Shown here one piece after another: positions 21,611 to 32,247 of a stretch of 64,000 nucleotides of DNA. Each line of letters opens with the position of its first letter. The stretch's first letter is position 1. The notes under the pieces are model-generated. The model was not told the DNA's origin and made no database searches. It saw only the letters and a program-made list of their open reading frames with translations. The DNA is from Bufo bufo (lineage: Eukaryota; Chordata; Amphibia; Anura; Bufonidae). The position numbers were made by a program, and so were the translations under genes. The stretch covers positions 45,972,323-46,036,322 of the forward strand of contig NC_053398.1 of the NCBI RefSeq assembly GCF_905171765.1. Reading direction: 5' to 3'.

Positions 21611-22030
21611 CAGCCTTTGATCCTGGGATTTAGGGCTCATTCATAAGACCATATGAATGGGTCCGCATCCATTCCTCAATTTTGCGGAACGGGTGCGGAC
21701 CATTTAATAGGGCCACAAAAGATGAGGACAGCACACGGTATGCTGTCTACATCCGTTGTTCTGTCCCGTGTCCCCACAACAAATACATTGCATGTCCTAT
21801 TTTTGTCCACCATCGCTGACAAGAATGGGCATTTTCTATATAGCGCCGGCCCTGTGCGTTCTGCAGAACACACACGGCCGGTATAAGTGTTTTGCGGATC
21901 TGCAATTTGTTTTTGTGTGAATGGACCCTTATTCTGATCGCCATATTTGGGGTCAGGAATGAAGATTTCCCCCTGTTAGGTGGATTGTCCATTCCTCAGG
22001 GGAGGTTTCACCTTCCTCTGGATCAACTTG
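21611..22030 (+). repeat. Direct repeat, copy 2 (interrupted by a MITE)
   Basis: The same sequence as 21296-21430 but split at GGGATTTA/TTATTCTGATCGCC by the element at 21633-21928. It belongs to a moderately repeated family I cannot name. Confidence 0.7.
21633..21928. mobile_element. Harbinger-like MITE (296 bp) with visible empty site
   Basis: The ends GGGCTCATTCATA and TGTGTGAATGGACCC are inverted, flanked by TTA (21630-21632 and 21929-21931). Comparison with 21296-21430 shows the uninterrupted site, which confirms both boundaries. Confidence 0.8.
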
Positions 22031-22094
22031 GCCCATAAATAGGATTTAATAAGACAAATAAACAATTGGCACATACCCAGTAAGAGTCGTAGAG

Positions 22095-22823
22095 GCTTCT
22101 GTCATCAGACACATGCTTAGTAACCTGGCTGACGTTAGACACGTGCTGATGTCAGCAGAAGATAACAGTGTTACTCTCTTATTTCTAGGTGCTTCCCTTT
22201 TAGAGAAAAAATAACTTTTACGCAAATGAGCCCCTAGGAGCAATGGGGGCGTTGTCGTTACTCCTAGAGGCTCCATTCTCCTGCCGCGCCTGCTCATTTT
22301 GACAGGGTCAGGGAGTGTTCACGTCATCCTGCCCCGCCCAGACTTCAGTTAAAATCTCATGCCTGCGCCGTGCCTTTCGGTGCATACATGGTAAAGGATG
22401 GCTGCTCACCAGCTGCGGACTTCCCTACTGCGCCTGCGCCGCATACGTCACAGTATACCTAGAAAACTTCCACTAAGGAAGTCCGCAGCTGGAAAGCATC
22501 ATTCCTTTACTACACGTGTACCGCACGGCGCAGGCGTGAGGTTTTCACCTGAAGTCAGGGCCACGCAGGATGATGTGAACAATGCCTGGCCCCATCAAAT
22601 CAAAATGAGCAGGGCACGGCCTGGGGGAGGGAGAACGGAGCCTCTAGGAGTAATGGCAACGCCCCCATTGCTCCTAGAGGCTCATTTGCATAAAATAAAA
22701 GTCTTTTTTTTTCTCTAAAACAGAGGCACCTAGAGATAAGAGAGTAACACTTATCTTCAGCTGAGATCAGCACGTGTCTAACGTCAGCCAGGTTACTAAG
22801 CATGTGTCTGATGACAGAAGCCC
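22095..22823. mobile_element. 730 bp palindromic element
   Basis: The outer arms pair over long stretches: GGCTTCTGTCATCAGACACA at the left with its complement at 22803-22823, CTGGCTGACGTTAGACACGT with its complement near 22775-22795, and GCTCCTAGAGGCTC-type words inside. A second fold, AGCTGCGGACTTCC with GGAAGTCCGCAGCT, marks the centre near 22450. There is no coding sequence. The class is unknown; flanking duplications were not resolved. Confidence 0.7.
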
Positions 22824-23492
22824 TTCAACGCTGTTTTAATACATTTCCCAATACTAAAATCAACCCCCATTTACCTAAATAAAATTGGCTTCTTACCCCC
22901 TATACCATTGTACTTGTCTTTATTCCTATTAGATATCCATGTAGTAAATGCTTTTAAATTTCTTATTTTGGCTCGTAAAAAATGAAATGATCTCATGTTT
23001 CTGTACAATTATTATTATTTATTTTTTTAAACACCACACAATAAAAAACTCGGAGGAGATTCATAGAGAGTGGAGTTTGTGATGGCTCTTAAAAAGGATC
23101 AGGGCTCTTAAAAATGTTGGTGCATCTTGGCCGGTGTGTTTGCTGGAATCTGAAAGCGACACCAGCTAGGACCCGGCATAGGTTTCGGGTATTTTTTGCA
23201 CCAGAAAAGTGCCGTATGTGTTGGGATGTATCGGATCGCTAAGCCTCAACCCTCCTGCCCATGCCCCCACCCACCTTTAGCAAAAGAGGTGAACATGGCA
23301 GAAAAGGGCAAAGGGTTGCACAATTCGGCTCCGGAGGCTTAATAAATGTCACCCAATGTGTCAACGTATATTCATCTGTGGTGGATAACATCGACATCCG
23401 CACCGCAGGTGAATTTACACTGCAGATTTTCTTCTGTAACACAGGGATGAGACTGGCTAAAATCTCATCCACTTTGCTAGTACTGTTTCTTC
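22824..23492. other. Non-coding spacer
   Basis: AT-rich sequence without a supported gene, element end or tandem repeat. The short frames at 23239-23518 overlap on both strands and show no family resemblance. Confidence 0.5.
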
Positions 23493-23889
23493 ACCACAGG
23501 TCAATTACATTTGCTTAACTACTTACCTACCGCCGCATGATTGTAGGCTCCTCTCTGTAACCAGACGTATAAAAGTGTTGGATTACATCGCGATCTGCCG
23601 GCAGCCTGTTCCGCTGCGGTCTCAGCAAGATGTGCCGTGACCAGTGGGAGCAGTCAGGCAGTAATAGATGCTTGAAGCTCTTTGCTACAAGCGTCTATCA
23701 CTTTGTAAAATCTGTAAGATCACCACCTACCGGCTGTAAAATTAACTAAAAAATTGTCAGTCTGCAGGCCGGGAATTAACCTTTTCCTGCCTTGACTGAG
23801 GCAGGAAGGGTTTAATACACTTTAAAAAAAATAAGTAAATAAAAAGTAAATAGATAATGAATAAAAAAAATGTAATAAAGAGAAATACC
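23493..23889 (+). repeat. About 396 bp interspersed repeat, copy 1
   Basis: From ACCACAGGTCAATTACATTT to ATAAAGAGAAATACC it matches 31852-32247 almost base for base; the visible differences are single bases. Both edges are sharp. No coding sequence, terminal repeats or poly-A are seen. It is either an unclassified repeat family or a local duplication. Confidence 0.8.
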
Positions 23890-24097
23890 GAAAAAAAAAA
23901 ATATATATTTATAGCAATAGTTACTAGTATTAGCAATAGTACAGCAGACTACGTACACACCCATAAAAACATCACATCCGTTTTTCGTTAATAAAAATAT
24001 ACGGTATATATTTACTTTATTAGTTTTAGCTGCAGATATTCTGCATAAAATTTGACAGTAAACACGCACAGTATTTATAGCAAGCCTAACTGTACCC

Positions 24098-25629
24098 TTA
24101 AAGGGGTTGGCCCATCTTGTATTTTGGGGGTATATCGCTAGGATATGCCCCCAATGACTGATTGACCAGAGGTGGGACTTGCTCCTATCCTGAAAACAGA
24201 GCCCGCAAAGTTACGGAGGGCACACCACGCATGCGTGGCCGGCCTCCATTCATTTATGTAGGAGTGCCGAAGATAGCCAAGCAGTGTGCTGCGAGCGGCT
24301 ATGCTAATTTCGGCACACACATAGAAATGAATAGAGGGCGGCCACACATGCACGATGCGCCCTCTAAGGATAGGTGCTTCATTCTAAGGATAGGTGCAGG
24401 ACCCACAGGTGGGACCCGTGCTTATCAGACATTAGAGGCATATTGTCACGGCTGAGGATGGGGAAAACCCGCAGCCGTGCGATGCCAGAAGATGTAAGTG
24501 GCTGCTCGGCCAGGACGACAGAATTAGGGAGCAGGTCACCTCCTATCGCGTCCCTAATCTGACCCTGACTCCTAACCATATGAGCCAACCCTGATGGTGG
24601 GAGGGCTCATACACCGGAACCTAATAATCCCTGCTAGCCCTCAGGATTGCCCTGGAACAAGGAGCAGGGTAAGACGACCTGTTCCTCCTAGGCACGGAGG
24701 AACAGGAGTCTCACTGGCCAAGCTGCAAGGAAAAGGGGTACCAAAAACAGACCTATGGATATGACAGGCGAACTGCACTAGTTCCACCTACCTGCCACAG
24801 CCTTGCTGACTGGATCCCTGTGCTGACACGCTGATGTCCACACCATACTTAAATGGACACAGCCAACACACATACACACACACAGGAACCCAGATCCATA
24901 GCTGCATTAAATAACAAAAGGAATACAACATCAACTTAACGTATAAACATCTATGACCACAAGGGTGGCCCTCACTGGCAGATGGTATAAAGTAGGAGGC
25001 CGACTCCAGCAGACCATGGCTGAAGTAACCCTCTGACTACTGCTCTCAGCAGAGGCTAAATAGCCCATGTAGCCACACCACACAGACACACCCAGTGTTC
25101 ACACACACAGGAGGGAGTTAACCCTTCCTGCACCAGGCAAGGGAAAACAGCCACATACAGGGGAAGTGTACAAACACTTATCACACTGCAGCTGTTACCG
25201 CAGGCAACGACATGCGTGGCAACCGTGTCCTGGGAGTCAGCCAGAAGGCCGAGACACTGCCACCACATGTACACAATACAACACGTTGCCTCGGGCAGCC
25301 ACAAGTGAAGGGAAAATGGCACAGTGCACACACCCAAACCTCGTGCACACCAAACATATAAAAAGGCACACCTACAAAGACAGGTTGCCAGGTGCAACCG
25401 CATGAACTTTACAGCAAGCTGCCTAGCACCAGCTCAGGCTGCTATACTGCCACATACATTATGTTGCCAGCGGCAACCACAGGTGAGGCAACATACTACA
25501 GCCTTCACCTGTGATTGACAACAAGACAAGCCCGCAGGCAACTGCATGCGGTTCCAGGAGTCACGGCCATGACCATGGTCGTGACACATATCCTAGTAAT
25601 ATGCTCCCAAGATGGGCCAACCCCTTTAA
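24098..25629. mobile_element. MITE (about 384 bp) split by an LTR-like insertion
   Basis: The left end starts AAAGGGGTTGGCCCATCTTG after TT (24098-24119), and the right end is its exact complement (25608-25629). Removing the insertion at 24444-25586 rejoins TAGGATATGCCC-type inner words with TATCCTAGTAATATGC. TTAA at the edges leaves the duplication ambiguous. Confidence 0.75.
24444..25586 (+). mobile_element. Solo-LTR-like insertion (1143 bp)
   Basis: It begins TGTCACGGCTGAGG and ends ATGGTCGTGACA, with a perfect 5 bp duplication CATAT (24439-24443 and 25587-25591). The termini resemble those of the insertion at 5926-9055 (TGTCAC...GTGACA). No gag or pol frame is present. The strand is a guess from that resemblance. 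Confidence 0.7.
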
Positions 25630-26072
25630 TCCAGATCATGTCAATCTATGCTGCAGATTCCCACCAGGGATTTTACTCCGCAATTCATAGGGTGAAATCC
25701 TCAGCAAATTCTCATTTAGCAAATAATATGGAGAATATGCCCCTTGTGGCCTTAGGAAAATCACTGAAAGCAAGATACTAAGGTATAATGTTTCAATATC
25801 AAAGGTGCTCACGGTACTGAGAAAAGTTGAAAGGAAGTAAAACTTCAAACTTTTATTAGATATACATTAAAAGAAGAAAGACCTCTATATCACCAAATAA
25901 AACTTAGAAAACGTACTTAATTACGTGTACATGGGCCTTCATGAATAAATGAATGGTGACTGAAATGCTGGTCCTCACCGCACTGATTAAATGCACTATG
26001 ATAGTCCAGCAATCACCATCTATAGCAGCGTATAATGACGCTGCACTAGAGGTCCATACAATTCACATGGAC
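25630..26072. other. Spacer, possibly outer part of the Penelope-like element
   Basis: AT-rich, no gene. The stretch from about 25783 (AAGGTGCTCACGGTACTGAG) up to the inverted arm at 26073 may be the continuation of the Penelope terminal repeat, but the matching part on the other side would lie beyond the hAT insertion at 28581 and was not found. Confidence 0.35.
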
Positions 26073-26402
26073 CTCCCACTTATACAACGTATGAAATTCA
26101 CAGCACTGTATCATGAGGTCCCATAGCAACCAGCTGCTTTCTCTATATTGTATCATAAATGTATCAGAAAACAGCAGTGGTTGACAAGTAATCAGGCTAA
26201 TTAAAGGATAGGAGCACAATCACAACACCACAGACCTAAAGAGGGCTGCCACTGAGGGTGTGAGTGTCTCTACTCCTTACTTTATTTACCCCTGGTGAAG
26301 GTTCACATAGGGTGGGTATTGCCTGGTAGTAGGTCGGCTAGTTGCCCTAGTGTACATAACAGTATGTCTGTAATAGCGTCCCTGCCCTATCTACCGCTCA
26401 AC

Positions 26403-26425
26403 ACGATTCGCCTATGGTTCATCAG
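26403..26425 (-). ncRNA. Hammerhead-ribozyme-like motif, left terminal repeat
   Basis: On the minus strand the core box CTGATGA is followed by ACC-ATA-GGC and GAATCGT. A hammerhead needs CTGATGA, a stem II and GAAA; here stem II has one mismatch and the second box reads GAAT. Hammerheads in Penelope terminal repeats are known. This copy looks decayed. Confidence 0.4.
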
Positions 26426-26569
26426 GAGCATTGGGTGCAAGCAGGACAAACACATAAATCGCCATCCGCCTCGTGTCTCAAGGTGGCGGCATTGGCGCTA
26501 GGGTGGCCGTAGGTACGGCCGCCGCAAACAACTGTTTAAATGGGGGTTGTCCCTCCCCAACCAGGGGTG

Positions 26570-27585
26570 TGACCAGCCGCTGTGAGGGTTTGGGTGAGGG
26601 TCCCTTCACTCCCCTAAAACTCCCATCCACAAGAAATCCAGCTATTGGGGACAGCACACCAATGGACATGTTCCTCAAAATAACCATTTACCAATTACGT
26701 TCGTTGGAAGGTCAGAGAATTGGTCGGCCTAATCTATCTAAGAGAGAGATGGAGGCCGTAAGATCCCTTGAATGCGACTACTCCATTGTTATAAAACCGG
26801 CAGACAAGGGGGGTAATATTGCTATAATGGGATGTGAACAATACAGAGCAATGTGCCTCAATATTCTTAAAGATAGCCATTGCTACAGAATCTTGGATTC
26901 CAACCCTACTGACATTTTTCAAAAGGAACTGAGAAACATCCTAGTCAGAGCCCGAGAGGATAAGCTCATCAGTGAGGCAGAATTCTCGTATCTACTTCCT
27001 AAACATCCTGCGGTCCCTTGTTTTTACAGTCTCCCCAAAATACATAAAGGTCTAACCCCCCTTAAGGGAAGACCAATTGTCTCGGGGGTAGGGAGCCTCA
27101 CACAGGGTATCAGCACATATGTGGATGAAATCTTGAGACCCTTTGTGTGGGCGCTCCCATCATATATCAGAGACACTATGGATATGATTAAAAAGCTTGA
27201 AGGGATTCAAATTGATGACCATACTATGCTAGCCAGCCTAGATGTTGAGGCATTCTAGAGCTCCATACCCCAGGAAAAGGGGTGTGGGGCTGTGGCGGCC
27301 TTTTTACAGCAACGTGGCATACATATGTGGCGACATAATGAATTTGTTTTGGAATTGCTGCAATTCACTTTGGAACATAATATATTCCTGTTTGACTTTA
27401 GAGTTTACTACCAGCTCATGGGGGTGGCCATGGGAAGCCCATGTGCCCCAACCTTTGCCAACCTTTACCTGGGTTGGTGGGAACGTGAGGTGGTCTTTGC
27501 AGACAATGCCAATAAGTGGGCAGAACACATTAGTCTTTGGCTACGGGAAGTCCAGTGGAATTTAAGAGCCTTGTGGAGGATCTAA
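26570..27585 (+). pseudogene. Penelope-type reverse transcriptase, broken
   Basis: The frame holds, in order, the Penelope-like motifs IVIKPADKGGNIAIM, FYSLPKIHKGLTPLKGRPIV, YVDEILRPFV, TMLASLDVEAF and GVAMGSPCAPTFANLYLGWW. A TAG stop (27256-27258) replaces the tyrosine expected after LDVEA; the same frame then continues to 27585. The catalytic YxDD box is missing: after HISLWLR the text jumps to a later part of the protein (EF, KSLVEDLNNNELGLHF, FLDVTI up to about 27660, in another frame), so an internal deletion removed it. There is no endonuclease domain. It cannot be functional. Confidence 0.85.
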
Positions 27586-28228
27586 ATAACAACGAGCTAG
27601 GTCTACATTTCACCTAAGAAATCCATTAAAAAAAAATTACATTCCTGGACGTGACGATCTGTTGGGCGATTGCCATTCATGCACGGGTCATTATATATAT
27701 ATACCTTAATTTCCCCCTTTAACCCACATGCATTCTTCCGAATTCATTCTCTCTTTTCGTCAGTCATGCGATAGATCCACCATATATACAGCTATACAGT
27801 AATATGTGCATTATTGTGAAATATTTCAAGTTACATCTAGCATGATCTATGGGGTTATTCATTTTTATTTATTTTTTCTTAATTCTGTGCCCCTCATCCC
27901 TACCTATATGTGCTTATGCTGCCTTCATACCGTTATGTACCGCCGATTAGTCCCTGTGTATCAACGAATGAAGTCATTCACATCGGCACTCCGCTGCAGA
28001 GGGCGGATATGGTGGGCGAGGACGCTTCTCGTCTTTCAGACACGCCCACCGCCTTCCTGTTCGCTCACAGCGGCTGGTCACACCCCTGGTTGGGGAGGGG
28101 CAATCCCCATTTAAACAGCTGTTTGCGGCGGCCGTACCTACGGCCACCCTAGCGCCGATGCCGCCGCCTTGAGATACGAGGCAGACAGCGTTTTATGTGT
28201 TTGTTTGTCCTGCTTGCACCCAATGCTC

Positions 28229-28249
28229 CTGATGAGCCATAGGCAAAAC
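28229..28249 (+). ncRNA. Hammerhead-ribozyme-like motif, right terminal repeat
   Basis: CTGATGA is followed by a perfect three-pair stem GCC-ATA-GGC and AAAAC, where a functional hammerhead has GAAAC. The change G to A in GGCGAAAC is what CpG decay would produce; the left copy still has GGCGAA at this point. A candidate cleavage triplet GTA follows at about 28260. Activity is unlikely as it stands. Confidence 0.45.
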
Positions 28250-28580
28250 GCGTTGAGCTGTAGATAGGGCAGGGACGCTATTACAACCATACTGTTATGT
28301 ACACTAGGCCAACTAGCCGACCTAATACCAGGCAAAACCCACTGGTGTGAACCTTCACCAGGGGTAAATAAAGTAAGGAGTAGAGACACTCACACCCTCA
28401 GTGGCAGCCCTCTTTAGGTCTGTGGTGTTGTGATTGTGCTCCTATCCTTTAATTAGCCTGATTACTTGTCAACCACTACTGTTTTCTGATACATTTATGA
28501 TACAATATAGAGAAAGCAGCTGGATGCTATGGGACCTCATGATACAGCGCTGTGAATTTCATACATTGTATAAGTGGGAG

Positions 28581-30268
28581 CAGGGGCGTCGCTAGGTTAA
28601 AACATTCGGGGCCTGGGCCCCGGATTTTTTGTTCCCATGCCCTGAATGTCCTGCCTGCCTGCTAGATACAACTGTATTGCCGTACACAGAACGGCAATAC
28701 AATTGAATCTAATACACTGGGAAGAGATGAAGGACCTGTGGTGACATCACAGGTCATGTGATCAGCAGAACAGGCTGTGATAGGATGACCTGGATGATGT
28801 CACCATCATGTGACCAGTGCAGGATTGGACCGGAGTGAAGAGGAGAAGGAGCCTAATGGTGATGTCTGTACATGAGGAGAGGTAAGTGAAGGGAGAGGCA
28901 GAGCAATGCTGGGAGTTGTAGCTATTTAACTGGAATGTATGTTAGGGCTGAAGGGAGGGATGTTATTGACATGGAACTGTGTGCTTGAGGTGGCTGGGGA
29001 AGGGAGTGATGTTATTTACATGGGACTGTATGTTGAAAGTGGATGGTGGTGGAAATTATGTTTATGTACATGGGACTTAATGTTTAGGCTACGTTCACAC
29101 TTGCGTTTGGGGATCCGCTTGTGAGATCCGTTTCAAGGCTCTCACAAGCAGCCCCAAATGCATTAGTTTAACCCCAATGCATTCTGAATGGATGCGGATC
29201 CATTCAGAATGTATTCGTTCGGCTCCGTACGGCCCCCCGTTCCGTTTTGGAGGCGGACCCCAAAATGCTGCAAGCAGCGTTTTTGTGTCCGCATGGCCTT
29301 GTGGAGCCAAATGGATCCGTCCTGACTTACAATGTAAGTCAATGGGGACGGATCCCTTTGCATTGACACAAAATGGTGCAATTGTAAACGGATCCGTCCC
29401 CCATTGACTTTCAATGTAAGTCAGGACGGATCCGTATTGGGACTACGGATACAAAAAAATCGGTCCTGAACAGATGCATTTGTTTGTATTATCAGTGCGG
29501 ATCCGTCCTGTACAAGTACAGGACAGATCCGCACGAACGCAAGTGTGAAAGTAGCCTTAGGGGGTGATGTTTACATGGGATTGTGCGTTGGAGGCGGCTG
29601 GGGAGGAGGTGATGTTATTTACATGGGACTGTATGGTGGAGGGAGGATTTTAACTGCAGGGGGCACTGCAGATCCAGGGGACATTATAGGCGGTCTTATT
29701 ACTACTGGGGGCTCTATAGGAGGGTCTTATAGATCCGCCTTATTTCTACTAAGCGCACTATGGGGGCCTTATTACTACTGAGGGGTCTGTAGGGAGCTTT
29801 ATTACCACTGGGGGAACAATAGGGTCCTTATTTCTACTAGGGACTCTGTGAGGGTATTATTAATATGGGAGGGCTCTTCTAATAATGGGGGCATTGTTGA
29901 GGAGCATTATCACAGTTGGGGCAGTGTTACTAATGAGGACATTCTAGAAGGGAATTACTATTGGTGGGACTATGAGGAACACTATTACTATGGGCGGCAG
30001 TAATGTTTCTTCAGGATAGTATTTGGGGCTATTGGGGGGGGCGGGGGGGGGGGGCACAGCAAGCAGCAGGATAACACTGTGGGGACTCCAGTTGGGGGAT
30101 AATGATAGAATGTGAGGAAGCTAAGATGTCTGTGTGTCACACTCTGCAGAGACGAGGCGGCTGAGAGAAGTTGTCCAGACCGAGTGGAGAAGATGATGAC
30201 AGAGATCTACAGAGAAGATGATGACAGAGAGGAGACATCACCTGGAGGCCCTGGATCTGACAGGTAAG
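28581..30268 (+). mobile_element. hAT-like non-autonomous element, right end not found
   Basis: It starts CAGGGGCGTCGCTAGGTTAA immediately next to the Penelope arm. The interior has G-rich stretches and repeated words (ATGTTATTTACATGGGACTG) and is interrupted by the MITE at 29097-29556. No inverted right end or 8 bp duplication was seen before the next hAT start at 30269, so the end given here is only that boundary. Confidence 0.5.
29097..29556. mobile_element. Harbinger-like MITE (460 bp)
   Basis: The ends GGCTACGTTCACACTTGCGT and GCAAGTGTGAAAGTAGCC are inverted, with TTA on both sides (29094-29096 and 29557-29559). It is a clear relative of 3526-4023, sharing ends and GGATCCGTCC-type interior words. 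Confidence 0.82.
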
Positions 30269-30414
30269 CAGTGTCGGACTGGGGTACCTAGGGCCCACCA
30301 GTAAAATATATTTTGGGGGCCCACCATACAGATACATTCGAATATCATAAATAGTTTAACAAGTTTTTTATATAAACACCGGCTGGTTGAGGTGCTGTAC
30401 ATTGAATATATGTA

Positions 30415-30505
30415 CAGTACAGACCAAAAGTTTGGACACACCTTCTCATTCAAAGAGTTTTCTTTATTTTCATGACTGTGAAAATTGTAGATTCACACTG
30501 AAGTA
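30415..30505 (+). mobile_element. Tc1/mariner terminal repeat fragment
   Basis: Begins CAGTACAGACCAAAAGTTTG after TA and matches the first 90 bases of the element at 30822. It then switches to unrelated hAT-like sequence. Confidence 0.8.
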
Positions 30506-30648
30506 AACTTTGACCCTGTAACTCACAGTCAGCAGACACATTACAGCCAATCAGCAGCAGACCCTCCCTCCCAGACCCTCCCTCCTCCTGGACAGCATCC
30601 ATTTTAGATTCATTCGGAAGCTGCATTCTTAGTGAGAGGAGGGACAGT

Positions 30649-30673
30649 GCTGCTGCTGCTGCTGCTGCTGCTG
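30649..30673. repeat. (GCT)n microsatellite
   Basis: About eight uninterrupted GCT units. Confidence 0.9.
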
Positions 30674-30821
30674 ATCTAATAGGGAAAGCGTTAGCTAGGG
30701 CAGTGTTCTGTGTCCACAGACTCATCTGCTGTAAGGACAGCGTCCTGACAGCACCCCATGAAGCCCTTTTCAGGGCTGGTACATCAGTCTGCTTTTTTTT
30801 TTTTATATATATATTTATATA

Positions 30822-31592
30822 CAGTACAGACCAAAAGTTTGGACACACCTTCTCATTCAAAGAGTTTTCTTTATTTACATGACTATGAAAATTGTAGATT
30901 CACACTGAAGGCATTAAAATTATGAATTAACACATGTGGAATTATATACATAACAAACAAGTGTGAAACAACTGAAAATATGTCATATTCTAGGTTCTTC
31001 AAAGTAGCCACCTTGTGCTTTGATTACTGCTTTGCACACTCTTGGCATTCTCTTGATGAGCTTCAAGAGGTAGTCCCCTGAAATGGTTTTCACTTCATAG
31101 GTGTGCCCTGTCAGGTTTAATAAGTGGGATTTCTTGCCTTATAAATGGGGTTGGGACCATCAGTTGCATTGAGGAGAAGTCAGGTGGATACACAGCTGAT
31201 AGTCCTACTGAATAGACTGTTAGAATTTGTATTATGGCAAGAAAAAAGCAGCTAAGTAAAGAAAAACGAGTGGCCATCATTACTTTAAGAAATGAAGGTC
31301 AGTCAGTCAGCCGAAAAATTGGGAAAACTTTGAAAGTAACTATTTGACCATGAAGGAGAGTGATGGGGTGCTGCGCCAGATGACCTGGCCTCCACAGTCA
31401 CTGGACCTGAACCCAATCGAGATGGTTTGGGGTGAGCTGGATCGCAGAGTGAAGGCAAAAGGGCCAACAAGTACTAAGCATCTCTGGGAACTCCTTCAAG
31501 ACTGTTGGAAGGCCATTTCAGGGGACTACCTCTTGAAGCTCATCAAGAGAATGTCAAGAGTGTGCAAAGCAGTAATCAAAGCAAAAGGGAGA
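30822..31592 (+). mobile_element. Internally deleted Tc1-like element
   Basis: The 5' terminal repeat starts CAGTACAGACCAAAAGTTTG after TA. The 5' region and the start of a transposase (MARKKQLSKEKRVAI near 31234) run to about 31341, then jump to the last third of the gene. The 3' terminal repeat is missing; the sequence turns into hAT right-end sequence at about 31593. Confidence 0.82.
31234..31592 (+). pseudogene. Tc1 transposase with a large internal deletion
   Basis: The start (MARKKQLSKEK..., paired-like DNA-binding part) is fused near 31342 to the C-terminal part QMTWPPQSLDLNPIEMVWGELDRRV. The glutamate of the DDE triad is present in the NPIE box; both catalytic aspartates and most of the linker region are deleted. 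The shared junction word TGAAAGTAACTATTTGACC suggests a simple deletion. A dead copy. Confidence 0.8.
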
Positions 31593-31851
31593 CTAGGGGC
31601 CCACCTTGCTCAGAGGCCCACCAGGGGATTCACCTATACCCCTGTGGGCCATTTCGAGTCTGACTATGATCAGTGACTACAGCTTAGCTGCATTGTGTAT
31701 AGGAGGTCCTGTACATTGAATATATGTATGTAGTGCAGTAAGTCTACTGTGTTATATGCCACTTGTGGAGGGGGTTTCAGACGAGGGGCCCACCTGGCTC
31801 AAGGGCCCACCGGGGGATTCCCCTGTACCCCTGTGGGCCAGTCCGAGCCTG

Positions 31852-32247
31852 ACCACAGGTCAATTACATTTGCTTAACTACTTACCTACCGCTGCATGAT
31901 TGTAGGCTCCTATCTGTAACCAGACGTATAAAAGTGTTGGATTACATTGCGATCTGCCGGCAGCCTGTTCCGCTGCGGTCTTAGCAAGATGTGCCGTGAC
32001 CAGTGGGAGCAGTCAGGCAGTAATAGATGCTTGAAGCTCTTTGCTACAAGCGTCTATCACTTTATAAAATATGTGAGATCACCACCTACCGGCTGTAAAA
32101 TTAACTAAAAAATTGTCAGTCTGCAGGCTGGGAATTAACCTTTTCCTGACTTGACTGAGGCAGGAAGGGTTTAATACACTTTTAAAAAAATAAGTAAATA
32201 GAAAGTAAATAGATAATGAATAAAAAAATGTAATAAAGAGAAATACC
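31852..32247 (+). repeat. About 396 bp interspersed repeat, copy 2
   Basis: Near-identical to 23493-23889. It starts directly after the hAT-like end at 31851 and ends directly before the Tc1 fragment at 32248, with no spacer on either side. Confidence 0.8.

Larger units (their letters stand above)
26073..28580 (+). mobile_element. Decayed Penelope-like element with inverted terminal repeats
   Basis: Two arms of about 515 bp, 26073-26586 and 28063-28580, are inverted copies of each other. They enclose a reverse transcriptase frame with Penelope motifs. Penelope-like elements are known for terminal repeats in direct or inverted orientation. The right arm ends exactly at the CAGGGGCG start of an hAT element (28581). 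The 27.6-28.06 kb interior lacks any recognisable GIY-YIG endonuclease. Confidence 0.8.
30269..31851 (+). mobile_element. hAT-like element holding Tc1 fragments
   Basis: The ends CAGTGTCGGACTGGGG and CCAGTCCGAGCCTG are inverted. A second, incomplete copy of the right-end region (GGGGCCCACC...CCTGTGGGCC) lies at 31594-31665, so two related elements may have recombined. The flanking 8-mers (CAGGTAAG and ACCACAGG) do not match, which also suggests rearrangement. Confidence 0.55.
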
